Origin: an uncultured Oscillospiraceae bacterium
GTDB lineage: Bacteria > Bacillota > Clostridia > Oscillospirales > Oscillospiraceae
Length of the DNA: 49,732 bases
NCBI GenBank assembly: GCA_947630785.1
Contig: CANRIW010000012.1
Coordinates: 1 to 49,732, forward strand
Reading direction: 5' to 3'
Positions 1 to 6,961 of this stretch are shown here, piece after piece. The position numbers and the translations under genes were made by a program. Numbering within the stretch: position 1 is the stretch's first letter; each line of letters begins with the position of its first letter. Below the pieces are notes generated by a model. The model did not search any database. It had not been told where the DNA came from and saw only the letters and a list, made by a program, of their open reading frames with translations.

Positions 1-34
1 CTCTCACCTCATTCCCATTTTACCTCATCTATGC

Positions 35-65
35 AAAAAAGTCTGCCTCTAGGCAGACTTTTTCG
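35..65. terminator. Bidirectional intrinsic terminator
   Basis: A 7-bp stem (41-47 with 52-58, GTCTGCC/GGCAGAC) and tetraloop is flanked by an A-run (35-40) and a T-run (59-63). It can stop transcription in both directions and must serve genes at or beyond the left edge. Confidence 0.8.
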
Positions 66-74
66 ACAGACTGA

Positions 75-101
75 GAGGCGGCCTGCGGCCGCCTCTTTTT
101 T
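75..101 (+). terminator. Intrinsic terminator
   Basis: A GC-rich 8-bp stem (75-82 with 88-95) is followed by six T residues (96-101). It is a second rightward terminator just behind the first, insulating the EF-G paralogue from an upstream gene outside the window. Confidence 0.8.
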
Positions 102-140
102 GTCCGCCGAAAATTCCTCGTCAAAATCCTCAAATAACCG

Positions 141-169
141 TTGCCAAGCGGCGGATTTTATTGTATAAT
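141..169 (+). promoter_or_regulatory. Sigma-A promoter of the EF-G paralogue
   Basis: TTGCCA (141-146), a 17-nt spacer and a perfect TATAAT (164-169), about 75 nt upstream of the ATG. The ribosome binding site AAGGAG lies at 226-231. Confidence 0.8.
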
Positions 170-242
170 TGCGGGTAGCGGTGTTTCGCGCCGGGAGGGA
201 CGTCCTCTGGCGCTGACCAATTCGTAAGGAGTGGAATGAATT

Positions 243-2291
243 ATGAGCTATTCTGTCGACAAGATCCGCAACGTCGCTCTGCTGGGCCACAGCGGCAGCG
301 GCAAGACCACCCTGGCCGAGAGTCTTTTGTTCGTCACCGGGGCCATCGACCGCATGGGCAAGACCCCCGACGGCAATACCACCTGCGACTACGACCCTGA
401 GGAGGTCAAGCGCCAGATCTCCATCTCCCTGGCCGTGGCCCCCGTGGAATATAACGGCTGCAAGATCAATGTGCTGGACGCCCCCGGCGCCTTCGACTTC
501 GCCGGCGAGGTGGCCGAGGCCCTGTGCGCCGCCGACGCGGCCATCCTGGTCTGCTCCGCCAAGGACGGCGTGTCCGTGGGCCTGGAGAAGGCGTGGAAGT
601 ACTGCGAGGAGCGCAAGCTGCCCCGGCTGATCTACGTGTCCAAGACCGACGAGGACAACGCCGACTTCGCCGGCACCCTGGAGGCCCTCCGGGCCCGGTT
701 CGGCAACTCCATCGCCCCCGTGGCCGCCCCCGCCCCCGACGGCAAGACCGTGGTGGACCTGGTGGCCAATAAAGCCTATGAGATGGGCAAGGGCAAGCGG
801 GTGGAGAAGCCCGTCCCCGCCGATATGGCCGACGAGGTGGAGACCCTCCGGGCCGAGCTGATGGAGTCCGCCGCCGGCACCGACGAGGAGCTGATGGAGA
901 AGTTCTTCGACGCCATGGAGCTCTCCTCCGCCGACACCGCCAAGGGCGTGGCCATCGGCGTGCGGGACTGCAGCCTGACCCCCGTGCTGTGCGGCTCCGC
1001 CATCACGGGCCTGGGCAGCGCCATGCTGCTGGACAACGTCATCGCCCTGGCCCCCAACCCCGCCGAGGGCAAGCCCATGGAGACCGTGGACGGCGAGGCC
1101 GTCAAGGTGGACCCCGCCGGCGCTCCCGTGGCCTTCGTGTTCAAGACCGTGGCCGACCAGTACGGCAAGTACACCCTCATCAAGGCCGTGTCGGGCACCA
1201 TCACCTCCGATCTGACCCTGTATAATCCCCGGACCAACTCCAACGAGAAGCTGGGCCGTCTCTACACCATGCGGGGCAAGAAGACCGAGGAGATCAAGGA
1301 GATCCCCTGCGGCGACATCGGCGCCATCGGCAAGATGGACAAGGTCAAGACCAGCGATACCCTGTGCGCCGCCGGCAGCGGCGTGGAGCTGAAGGGTGTC
1401 CCCTTCGCCGAGCCCAACTACTCCGTGGCCATCTCCCCCAAGACCCGGGGCCAGGAGGACAAGGTGGCCCAGGGCCTCTACCGCCTCAACGACGAGGATC
1501 CCTCCTTCACCCTGGTCAACAACGCCGAGACCCACCAGATGGTCCTTACCGGCACCGGCGACATCCAGACCGACGTGCTGGTATCCAAGCTCAAGAGCCG
1601 GTTCAACGTGGAGGCCGAGCTGGGCGAGACCCGGGTGGCCTACCGGGAGAAGATCCGCAAGACCGTGTCCAAGCAGGGCCGTCACAAGAAGCAGACCGGC
1701 GGCAGCGGCCAGTTCGGCGACGTGTGGGTCCGCTTCGAGCCCAACCCTGAGGAGGAAGAGATGGTCTTCGCCGAGGAGGTCTTCGGCGGCTCCGTGCCCA
1801 AGAACTTCTTCCCCGCCGTGGAAAAGGGCCTGCGCGAGGCCTGCGTCCACGGGCCTCTGGCCGGCTACCCCGTGGTGAACCTGAAGACCGTGCTGTACGA
1901 CGGCTCCTATCACCCGGTGGACTCCTCCGAAATCGCCTTCAAGACCGCCGCCCAGCTGGCCTACAAGGCCGCCATGCCCGAGGCCAACCCCGTGCTGCTG
2001 GAGCCCATCGGCGAGCTGAAGGTCACCATCCCCGACAGCTACATGGGCGACGTCATGGGCGACATCACCAAGCGCCGGGGCCGCGTGATGGGCATGAACC
2101 CCACCGGCGACGGCGAGCAGGTGCTGGAGGCCGAGGTGCCCATGGCCGAGATGACCTCCTACGCCATCGACCTGCGGGCCATGACCCAGTCCCGCGGCTC
2201 CTTCACCTTCCACTTCGTGCGGTATGAGGACTGCCCCCCCGCCGCCCAGGAGAAGGCCATCGCCGCCGCGAAGGCCATGCAGGAGGAATAA
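243..2291 (+). CDS. EF-G-like translation GTPase (EF-G2 type paralogue)
   Basis: A 682-residue protein with the EF-G layout: an N-terminal G domain, domain II, and domains III-V. The P-loop is GHSGSGKTT near residue 15 rather than the usual AHVDAGKTT. The G3 motif reads DAPGAFDF where canonical EF-G has DTPGHVDF, so the histidine that positions the hydrolytic water is missing. G4 is SKTDEDN. These changes match the EF-G2/FusA paralogue group, whose exact role is not settled, rather than the main elongation factor. It has its own promoter, a good ribosome binding site (226-231) and its own terminator, so it is monocistronic. Family membership is secure; a role in translocation is only inferred. 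Confidence 0.9.
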   Translation: MSYSVDKIRNVALLGHSGSGKTTLAESLLFVTGAIDRMGKTPDGNTTCDYDPEEVKRQISISLAVAPVEYNGCKINVLDAPGAFDFAGEVAEALCAADAAILVCSAKDGVSVGLEKAWKYCEERKLPRLIYVSKTDEDNADFAGTLEALRARFGNSIAPVAAPAPDGKTVVDLVANKAYEMGKGKRVEKPVPADMADEVETLRAELMESAAGTDEELMEKFFDAMELSSADTAKGVAIGVRDCSLTPVLCGSAITGLGSAMLLDNVIALAPNPAEGKPMETVDGEAVKVDPAGAPVAFVFKTVADQYGKYTLIKAVSGTITSDLTLYNPRTNSNEKLGRLYTMRGKKTEEIKEIPCGDIGAIGKMDKVKTSDTLCAAGSGVELKGVPFAEPNYSVAISPKTRGQEDKVAQGLYRLNDEDPSFTLVNNAETHQMVLTGTGDIQTDVLVSKLKSRFNVEAELGETRVAYREKIRKTVSKQGRHKKQTGGSGQFGDVWVRFEPNPEEEEMVFAEEVFGGSVPKNFFPAVEKGLREACVHGPLAGYPVVNLKTVLYDGSYHPVDSSEIAFKTAAQLAYKAAMPEANPVLLEPIGELKVTIPDSYMGDVMGDITKRRGRVMGMNPTGDGEQVLEAEVPMAEMTSYAIDLRAMTQSRGSFTFHFVRYEDCPPAAQEKAIAAAKAMQEE

Positions 2292-2307
2292 ACCCAGAAA
2301 ATACGGC

Positions 2308-2338
2308 GATCCCCGTCCGAGAGGACGGGGATCGTTTT
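2308..2338. terminator. Terminator between the EF-G paralogue and mnmA
   Basis: An 11-bp stem (2308-2318 with 2323-2333, loop GAGA) is followed by GTTTTATTTTA. It lies between two convergent genes, so it may serve both. Confidence 0.85.
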
Positions 2339-2351
2339 ATTTTATGCTCTG

Positions 2352-3425
2352 TCACTCCAGCGTCTCCCGGATGGTGCCGCCCCCCAGGACCGTCCCGTCC
2401 CGGTAGAGGACCGCCGCCTGGCCGGGGGTCACCGCCCGCTGGGGCTCGTGGAAGCGGAGGATCACCCGCTCGCCGTCTGCGGTGACGGTCACCGGCTGCT
2501 CTTTCATCCGATATCGGGTCTTGGCCTCCGCCTCGAAGGGCTCCGACGGCGGCAGGGCCATCCAGTTCCAGTCGTCCGCCACGCAGCCGGAGCTGTACAG
2601 GGCGCTCTCCGGCCCCAGGGTCACGGTGTTGGCCGCCATGTCCTTGGCGCAGACGTACACCCGCTCCCCGGCGGGCACCCCCAGGCCCCGCCGCTGGCCG
2701 ATGGTGTACCCGGCGGCCCCCCGGTGGGTCCCCAGCACGTTGCCCTCCCGGTCGATGAGGTCCCCGGGGACGCTTTTTTCCCCCGTGTGCCGCTCGATGA
2801 AGGAGAGATAGTCCCCGTCGGGCACGAAGCAGATGTCCTGGCTATCGTGCTTGCGGGCGTTGACGAAGCCCTCCCGCTCCGCCAGGTCCCGGACCTCAGT
2901 CTTGGTCATCCCCCCCAGGGGGAACAGGGTGTGGGTCAGCTGATCCTGGGTCATGGCGTACAGCACATAGCTCTGGTCCCGGCTGAGGTCGGCGGCCTTT
3001 TGGAGCAGATACCTTCCGTTTTCCTGAATGATCCGGGCGTAGTGCCCCGTGGCGATGTAGGCGCACCCCAGCTCCTGCGCCCGGCGGTACAGCCGCTCGA
3101 ATTTCAGATACCGGTTGCAGTCGATGCAGGGGTTAGGGGTCTCCCCCGCCCGGTAGCTGCCGATGAATTTCCGGATGACCTTCTCCTCGAAGTCATCCAT
3201 GAAGTTGAAGGTGTAGTGGGGGATGCCCATCCGGTAGCACACCGCCTTGGCGTCCTCCACGTCGTCCAGGGTGCAGCAGGGGTGGCCCTTGTCCAGGCCG
3301 ATGTCCTCGTTGCCGAACAGCCGCATGGTGGCGCCGATGCACTGATACCCCTGCCGCGTCAGCAGCAGGGCCGCCGCGCTGGAGTCCACCCCGCCGCTCA
3401 TGGCCACCAGGACCTTCTCCGCCAT
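2352..3425 (-). CDS. mnmA: tRNA-specific 2-thiouridylase MnmA
   Basis: A 357-residue enzyme that puts sulfur on U34 of the Lys, Glu and Gln tRNAs, using ATP and a persulfide relay. The pyrophosphatase loop SGGVDSS is at residues 10-16. The catalytic cysteine pair is present: Cys100 in NPCIDCN and Cys199 in DICFVPDGDY. Length is normal for the family. The open frame extends further upstream, but ATG 3425 is chosen because GGGGGAGG sits just before it and family homology begins there. It has a consensus promoter (3459-3488) and stands alone. Confidence 0.95.
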   Translation of the reverse strand: MAEKVLVAMSGGVDSSAAALLLTRQGYQCIGATMRLFGNEDIGLDKGHPCCTLDDVEDAKAVCYRMGIPHYTFNFMDDFEEKVIRKFIGSYRAGETPNPCIDCNRYLKFERLYRRAQELGCAYIATGHYARIIQENGRYLLQKAADLSRDQSYVLYAMTQDQLTHTLFPLGGMTKTEVRDLAEREGFVNARKHDSQDICFVPDGDYLSFIERHTGEKSVPGDLIDREGNVLGTHRGAAGYTIGQRRGLGVPAGERVYVCAKDMAANTVTLGPESALYSSGCVADDWNWMALPPSEPFEAEAKTRYRMKEQPVTVTADGERVILRFHEPQRAVTPGQAAVLYRDGTVLGGGTIRETLE

Positions 3426-3458
3426 CTCGCCTCCCCCTCTCGTCAGTGTTTCGCCCAA

Positions 3459-3488
3459 ATTATAAGGCCCCGGCCCCTCCCCTGTCAA
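3459..3488 (-). promoter_or_regulatory. Consensus sigma-A promoter of mnmA
   Basis: On the reverse strand, TTGACA (3488-3483), an 18-nt spacer and TATAAT (3464-3459) match both hexamers perfectly. The spacer is also one arm of the hairpin at 3466-3504. Confidence 0.85.
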
Positions 3489-3504
3489 GGGAGAGGCCGG
3501 GGCC
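3466..3504 (-). terminator. GC-rich hairpin behind the 130-residue gene
   Basis: A 10-bp stem (3466-3475 with 3495-3504) continues as an inner 5-bp stem (3477-3481 with 3489-3493). It follows the leftward gene ending at 3521. No clean T-run follows, so its strength is uncertain. It overlaps the mnmA promoter. Confidence 0.5.
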
Positions 3505-3520
3505 TTCGCTGTGATGGAAC

Positions 3521-3913
3521 TCAGCCGGTGATCTTGAACCCGCCCCTGTGGCCCTCCGCCCGGACGGTGATCACGGTCTTGCCGGATACCTCCACGTTGA
3601 AGGACGACGTCTGGATATCGCTCTCGGAGAAGATCACGTTTCCCGCCCCGTCCTCCATCTCCATGGAGAGGTCGCCGGACCGGGTCTCCACCTCTACGTG
3701 GAGGGCGTCCCCCTTCGGGTGGAGGGTGTGCCGCCCCCTGCCGGTGAGCATGGCGTAGCTGGCCGACCAGCTCTGCCGGCCGGCATGGCCCACATAGCCT
3801 ATTCGGACGGAGGACCGCCCGGTGCCAAAGACCACCGACACGATGATTACCGCGGCCACCAGGACCCCCGCCAGGATGAAGGCCAGGGGGCCTTTTGCTC
3901 GATACCGTTTCAT
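3521..3913 (-). CDS. Membrane-anchored protein of unknown function
   Basis: 130 residues. A short basic N-terminus precedes one hydrophobic segment (about residues 9-29). The rest is a soluble, beta-rich region of alternating polar and hydrophobic residues, probably facing outside. I do not recognise a named family. It is last in a leftward run merR-88-residue protein-ybjQ-this gene, 22 nt after ybjQ, and probably shares their operator-controlled promoter. The ribosome binding site (GGGGAT) is weak. Confidence 0.7.
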   Translation of the reverse strand: MKRYRAKGPLAFILAGVLVAAVIIVSVVFGTGRSSVRIGYVGHAGRQSWSASYAMLTGRGRHTLHPKGDALHVEVETRSGDLSMEMEDGAGNVIFSESDIQTSSFNVEVSGKTVITVRAEGHRGGFKITG

Positions 3914-3935
3914 GTCCGGTCACATCCCCACCGGG

Positions 3936-4253
3936 TCACTTGTACTTGACGGCGGTGCCGTAGGCCACCACCTCGGCGGCCCCCTGCATCACCGACGACG
4001 AACCGTACCGGATGTTCAGAATGGCGTCGGCCCCCAGGGCCTCGGCCTCGTCCACCATGCGTTTGGTGGCGATCTGCCGGGCCTCGGTGAGCATCTCGGT
4101 GTAGCCCACGATCTCGCCGCCCACCAGGGTCTTCATGCCCGCCATAAAGTCCTTGCCGAAGTGCTTGCACTGGACGATGGTGCCCTTCACCACGCCAAGG
4201 GCCTCGAACTCCTTATCGGAGCCCGGGATATAGTCAATATTGAGCAGCAGCAT
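3936..4253 (-). CDS. YbjQ/UPF0145 family protein
   Basis: 105 residues. Family features include the conserved region around VGGEIVGYTEML and the segment EALGADAILNIRYGSSSVMQG near the C-terminus. YbjQ proteins form pentameric beta-rich rings; their function is not known, although some databases call them heavy-metal-binding. ATG 4253 is chosen because AGGAGGAG lies 7 nt before it and the homologous region begins at MLLLNIDYIPG. The start overlaps the end of the 88-residue membrane gene by 20 nt, so the two are probably translationally coupled. Confidence 0.85.
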   Translation of the reverse strand: MLLLNIDYIPGSDKEFEALGVVKGTIVQCKHFGKDFMAGMKTLVGGEIVGYTEMLTEARQIATKRMVDEAEALGADAILNIRYGSSSVMQGAAEVVAYGTAVKYK

Positions 4254-4500
4254 CTGATTCTCCTCCTTCGATTTCTTTGAAACGCGCCCGCAGCACCCAC
4301 AGGGCGGGCAGGAACATGAGGACAAACCCGGCGGCGCATATCCCCAGAACGATCTGGGCCGCCAGGGGCATATCCGGGATGAAGCACAGGCCCGCCATCA
4401 CCGCCGCCGAGCCCAGCATGATCAGCCCGTAGAAGGTCACCCCCAGGGCGGCGGCCCGCTTCTTCCGGCGGTGGGCCGCCTCAATACTTTCTTGCCTCAT
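4234..4500 (-). CDS. Small two-TM membrane protein
   Basis: 88 residues. A basic N-terminal stretch (RRKKR) is followed by two hydrophobic helices (about 19-39 and 46-68) and a short charged tail. It has no recognisable family. A strong GGGGGAGG site precedes ATG 4500. It overlaps the end of the membrane-anchored MerR gene by 20 nt and the start of ybjQ by 20 nt, so it is the middle gene of a tightly coupled set and likely works with one of them. Confidence 0.75.
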   Translation of the reverse strand: MRQESIEAAHRRKKRAAALGVTFYGLIMLGSAAVMAGLCFIPDMPLAAQIVLGICAAGFVLMFLPALWVLRARFKEIEGGESDAAAQY

Positions 4501-5131
4501 CTTCCTCCCCCTTTCCGATCTCCCGGATGCGCTGGATCAGGGCGTACAGCACCCCCAGGATCACCACCACCGGCACGGCCCCGATGAAGATGGGCACCCA
4601 GACGGGCGGCGCGCCCTCCGGGAAGGTGGTCCAGGCCCACACCAGCACCCCGATGGGCGCCGCCATCATCGCCATGATCGCCAGGGCGATGACGGTGGGC
4701 GCCACATAGCGCCTGATCTTGTCGGTCTTTTTCACGTTCACAAACTTGGTCCCCTCCTGTTCTTTTTGGGCCATGCGCGCCAGCACCCCGTCGGCGTCCA
4801 GGGTGTCCAGCCGGGCGTGGTCCTCTTTCAGGGAGGCGCACAGGGCCGCCATCTCGTCCAGACTGGCCTTCCGCCGCTCCAGCTGGATCACATGCCGGTC
4901 CATGGCGTCCTCCAGGGTGAGCTCCCCGGATCTCAGCCGCTTGATCTCCTCGATGGGCACGTCCAGCATCCGCAGCAGCCGGATCTTCTTCAGCCACTCC
5001 ACGTCGGCCTCGCCGTAGTCCCGGTAGCCGTTGTCGCTGTTGCGGCCGGGGGTGAGCAGCCCCTCCTTTTCATAAAAACGGATGTTGCCCTTGGTGATGC
5101 CCGCCAGCCGCTCCACCTCGTTGATCTTCAC
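4481..5131 (-). CDS. MerR-family regulator with C-terminal membrane anchor
   Basis: 216 residues from a GTG at 5131, which has GGAGG 8 nt before it; the longer upstream frame has no such site. Residues 1-70 are a MerR winged helix (NEVERLAGITKGNIRFYEKEGLL, then NGYRDYGEADVEWL), followed by the long dimerisation helix (about 75-125). Instead of an effector domain there are two membrane helices (about 143-167 and 178-200). It therefore appears tethered to the inner face of the membrane. Its promoter carries a palindromic operator (5163-5187) identical to the one before the adjacent yhfC-type gene, which implies autoregulation and control of both units. Confidence 0.85.
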   Translation of the reverse strand: MKINEVERLAGITKGNIRFYEKEGLLTPGRNSDNGYRDYGEADVEWLKKIRLLRMLDVPIEEIKRLRSGELTLEDAMDRHVIQLERRKASLDEMAALCASLKEDHARLDTLDADGVLARMAQKEQEGTKFVNVKKTDKIRRYVAPTVIALAIMAMMAAPIGVLVWAWTTFPEGAPPVWVPIFIGAVPVVVILGVLYALIQRIREIGKGEEDEARKY

Positions 5132-5162
5132 GGCCCGCGCCTCCCTTCTGAACCCACGGTAC

Positions 5163-5187
5163 ACCTTCCACCAAGTGGAAGGTCAAG
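5163..5187 (-). promoter_or_regulatory. MerR-type operator/promoter before merR
   Basis: On the reverse strand, TTGACC (5186-5181) runs into the palindrome CTTCCACTTGGTGGAAG, with -10-like TGTACC or TACCGT beyond. This resembles the operators of MerR/CueR promoters, where the dyad fills the stretch between -35 and -10. It overlaps the stop codon of the upstream yhfC-type gene. An identical 25-bp copy lies at 5990-6014. Confidence 0.75.
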
Positions 5188-5932
5188 AGGTTTTTTGCGC
5201 TTTTTTCAAATTTTGATAGACGATCCCCGCCAGGCAGGCCGCCAGCACCGCAACGGCCGCCGTGGCCGCCTCCGCCGCCGCGATGCCCGCTTTGGCGTTC
5301 AGCGTCACCGCCAGGAAGTTGGCCCCCGTGTGGAGCAGCACGGCGGCGAGATACAGCCAGCCCTTCCCCGGCCGCCGCGCGGCGGCGAACACCAGCACGG
5401 AGTTGCTGACGTGGAGGGCCACCGCCAGCACCCGCTCCAGCGCCGTCCAGAGGAACGTCCACACCGGGACAGCCGCCACGGTCTCCGCCGCGGACAGCAC
5501 CGCCGGGTCGGTGACGGCGCCGCTCCCCGCCAGCAGCAGCACAAGCAGGTTGTTCAGCATGGCGGCGCCCACGACCAGCACCGCCTCGGCGCCGCCGTGG
5601 CCCGCGCCATAGGCCAGGGCCGTGGCGGGCGCCGTGTGTTTTTTCAGCAGGGACCGGAAGGCAATGAGCCGCCCCGTCTCCTCAAAGAGCCCCGCCGCCA
5701 GGCCGCCGTAGAGGCCGTAAAGCCAGATATTCCCCTGGATCGCCCCGCCCAGGGGGCCGCCCAGCACCAGAGCGTGGAGTATCTGCTCCAGCACCAATAC
5801 GGAGACAGCGAAGGTCCCCGCGCCCACCCAGAAGGCGGACCACCTTCCTCCCTTCCTGTGGTACCACAGCATCAGGCCCAGGGGCAGGGCCGGCGTCAAA
5901 AGTCCGGTGAACACGATGGCCGCGATCTGCAT
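5183..5932 (-). CDS. YhfC-type intramembrane glutamic protease family protein
   Basis: 249 residues and about seven membrane helices. The conserved motifs of the YhfC branch of CAAX/CPBP-like proteases are visible: EETGR at 84-88, GHGGAEA at 111-117, Glu166-Arg, His174, and HTGANF at 201-206. These supply the glutamate and histidine residues of the catalytic centre. ATG 5932 is preferred over GTG 5941 because GGGAG is 8 nt before the former and abuts the latter. It has its own copy of the operator used by the MerR gene immediately downstream. Its substrate is unknown; the membrane-tethered MerR protein is an obvious candidate (inference). Confidence 0.8.
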   Translation of the reverse strand: MQIAAIVFTGLLTPALPLGLMLWYHRKGGRWSAFWVGAGTFAVSVLVLEQILHALVLGGPLGGAIQGNIWLYGLYGGLAAGLFEETGRLIAFRSLLKKHTAPATALAYGAGHGGAEAVLVVGAAMLNNLLVLLLAGSGAVTDPAVLSAAETVAAVPVWTFLWTALERVLAVALHVSNSVLVFAAARRPGKGWLYLAAVLLHTGANFLAVTLNAKAGIAAAEAATAAVAVLAACLAGIVYQNLKKAQKTS

Positions 5933-5984
5933 CGCTCTCACTCCCTCTCCGTTTTTTGGGGCCGGGGCCCCCGTTCAACGTCAG

Positions 5985-6014
5985 CGTATACCTTCCACCA
6001 AGTGGAAGGTCAAG
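5985..6014 (-). promoter_or_regulatory. MerR-type operator/promoter before the YhfC-type gene
   Basis: On the reverse strand, TTGACC (6013-6008), the palindrome CTTCCACTTGGTGGAAG, then TATACG/TACGCT. The 25 bp at 5990-6014 are identical to 5163-5187. Upstream lies an A/T-rich stretch (about 6019-6055). Confidence 0.8.
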
Positions 6015-6079
6015 GGGTTTTTGAAAATTTCTCAAAAAAATTTTACGGGGCCGGGAAAAACGTCCCGGCCCCGCAGTCA

Positions 6080-6961
6080 TCAAACATCGCGGGCCTCCGG
6101 CAGCAGGGGGCCGGACAGGTCGATCTCTCCGTAGCGGCTGACGCTCTCGCCCTCCACCAGGATCTGCACCTGCTCCACCGCGTCCAGGCTGCACAGGGTG
6201 TTCACCAGGGACTCGATGACCAGTTCTCTCTCCCCCGCCGTCTCCGGCATCTCATCCAGCAGGGCGGAGGAGACATTGACAGAGCACACCCCGCCGTCCA
6301 TCCAGGCGGCGTACACCGTCAGGTCGGCGGGCAGGAGCGCGGCCAGCGCGTTTTCGTTCTCCGGCCCGGCGACCAGGGCCTCCAGCACCGCCTTGGCGGG
6401 GGCCTCGTCCTCGGTGAGGCGGAAGGTGCGCACCTCATAGCCCAGGCCGCCGCTCACCATGCGGAAATAGAGGGTGGCGGGCACCTCCACCGGCTCCTCC
6501 TCCGCCCCGGAGAACACCACGTCCCCCGCGCGGAGCACCCGGCCCTGGGGCTGGCCCTCCACCGTGATGCGCACCCCGTCGATCCCGCTGATCTGAGTGA
6601 GGGTCAGGGCCACACAGTAGTCGGCCAGCGTCCGCTCCATTCCCTCCAGGGCGGCGTAAGGGGCGGACAGTTCCACCCTTGCCACCCGGTTCTCCACCGA
6701 CCAGTCCAGCAGGGCGGTGCCCGCGGGCGCGAAGGGGAGCAGCCCCGCGTCGGCGGGGGGACCGGCCAGCAGAGCGGCCATCAGGTCGGGGACGGTCTCC
6801 TCTCCCCCGCACTCCGTCTCGGCCAGCGCCGAGCTCAGATCGTTCCGGCCGGAGGGGAACCACAGGGACAGGCCCTCCTCCGTCTCAGTCTGTCCCTGTC
6901 CGCAGGCGGACAGCATCAGCAGCAGCGCCGCCAGCAGCAGGGCGGCAAACCTGTTTCTCAT
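6080..6961 (-). CDS. GerMN-domain lipoprotein
   Basis: 293 residues. A signal peptide with lipobox LSAC gives a lipid-modified Cys20. Two GerMN-type domains follow, roughly residues 55-160 and 175-285. GerM is a sporulation/germination protein of Bacillus; pairs of GerMN domains also occur in lipoproteins beside sensor kinases. It starts inside the kinase gene with a 4-nt overlap and so is co-translated with it. A role in sensing or modulating the kinase at the outer face of the membrane is inferred from position. Confidence 0.85.
   Translation of the reverse strand: MRNRFAALLLAALLLMLSACGQGQTETEEGLSLWFPSGRNDLSSALAETECGGEETVPDLMAALLAGPPADAGLLPFAPAGTALLDWSVENRVARVELSAPYAALEGMERTLADYCVALTLTQISGIDGVRITVEGQPQGRVLRAGDVVFSGAEEEPVEVPATLYFRMVSGGLGYEVRTFRLTEDEAPAKAVLEALVAGPENENALAALLPADLTVYAAWMDGGVCSVNVSSALLDEMPETAGERELVIESLVNTLCSLDAVEQVQILVEGESVSRYGEIDLSGPLLPEARDV

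Noticed and set aside
9-2213. Long reverse-strand open frame opposite the EF-G paralogue
   Set aside because: Gly/His/Leu/Val-rich shadow of a GC-rich gene, with no ribosome binding site or family. Similar long antisense frames opposite other genes were rejected for the same reason.
2448-3758. Forward open frame opposite mnmA
   Set aside because: Antisense shadow created by GC-rich third codon positions; mnmA has all catalytic motifs and a promoter.
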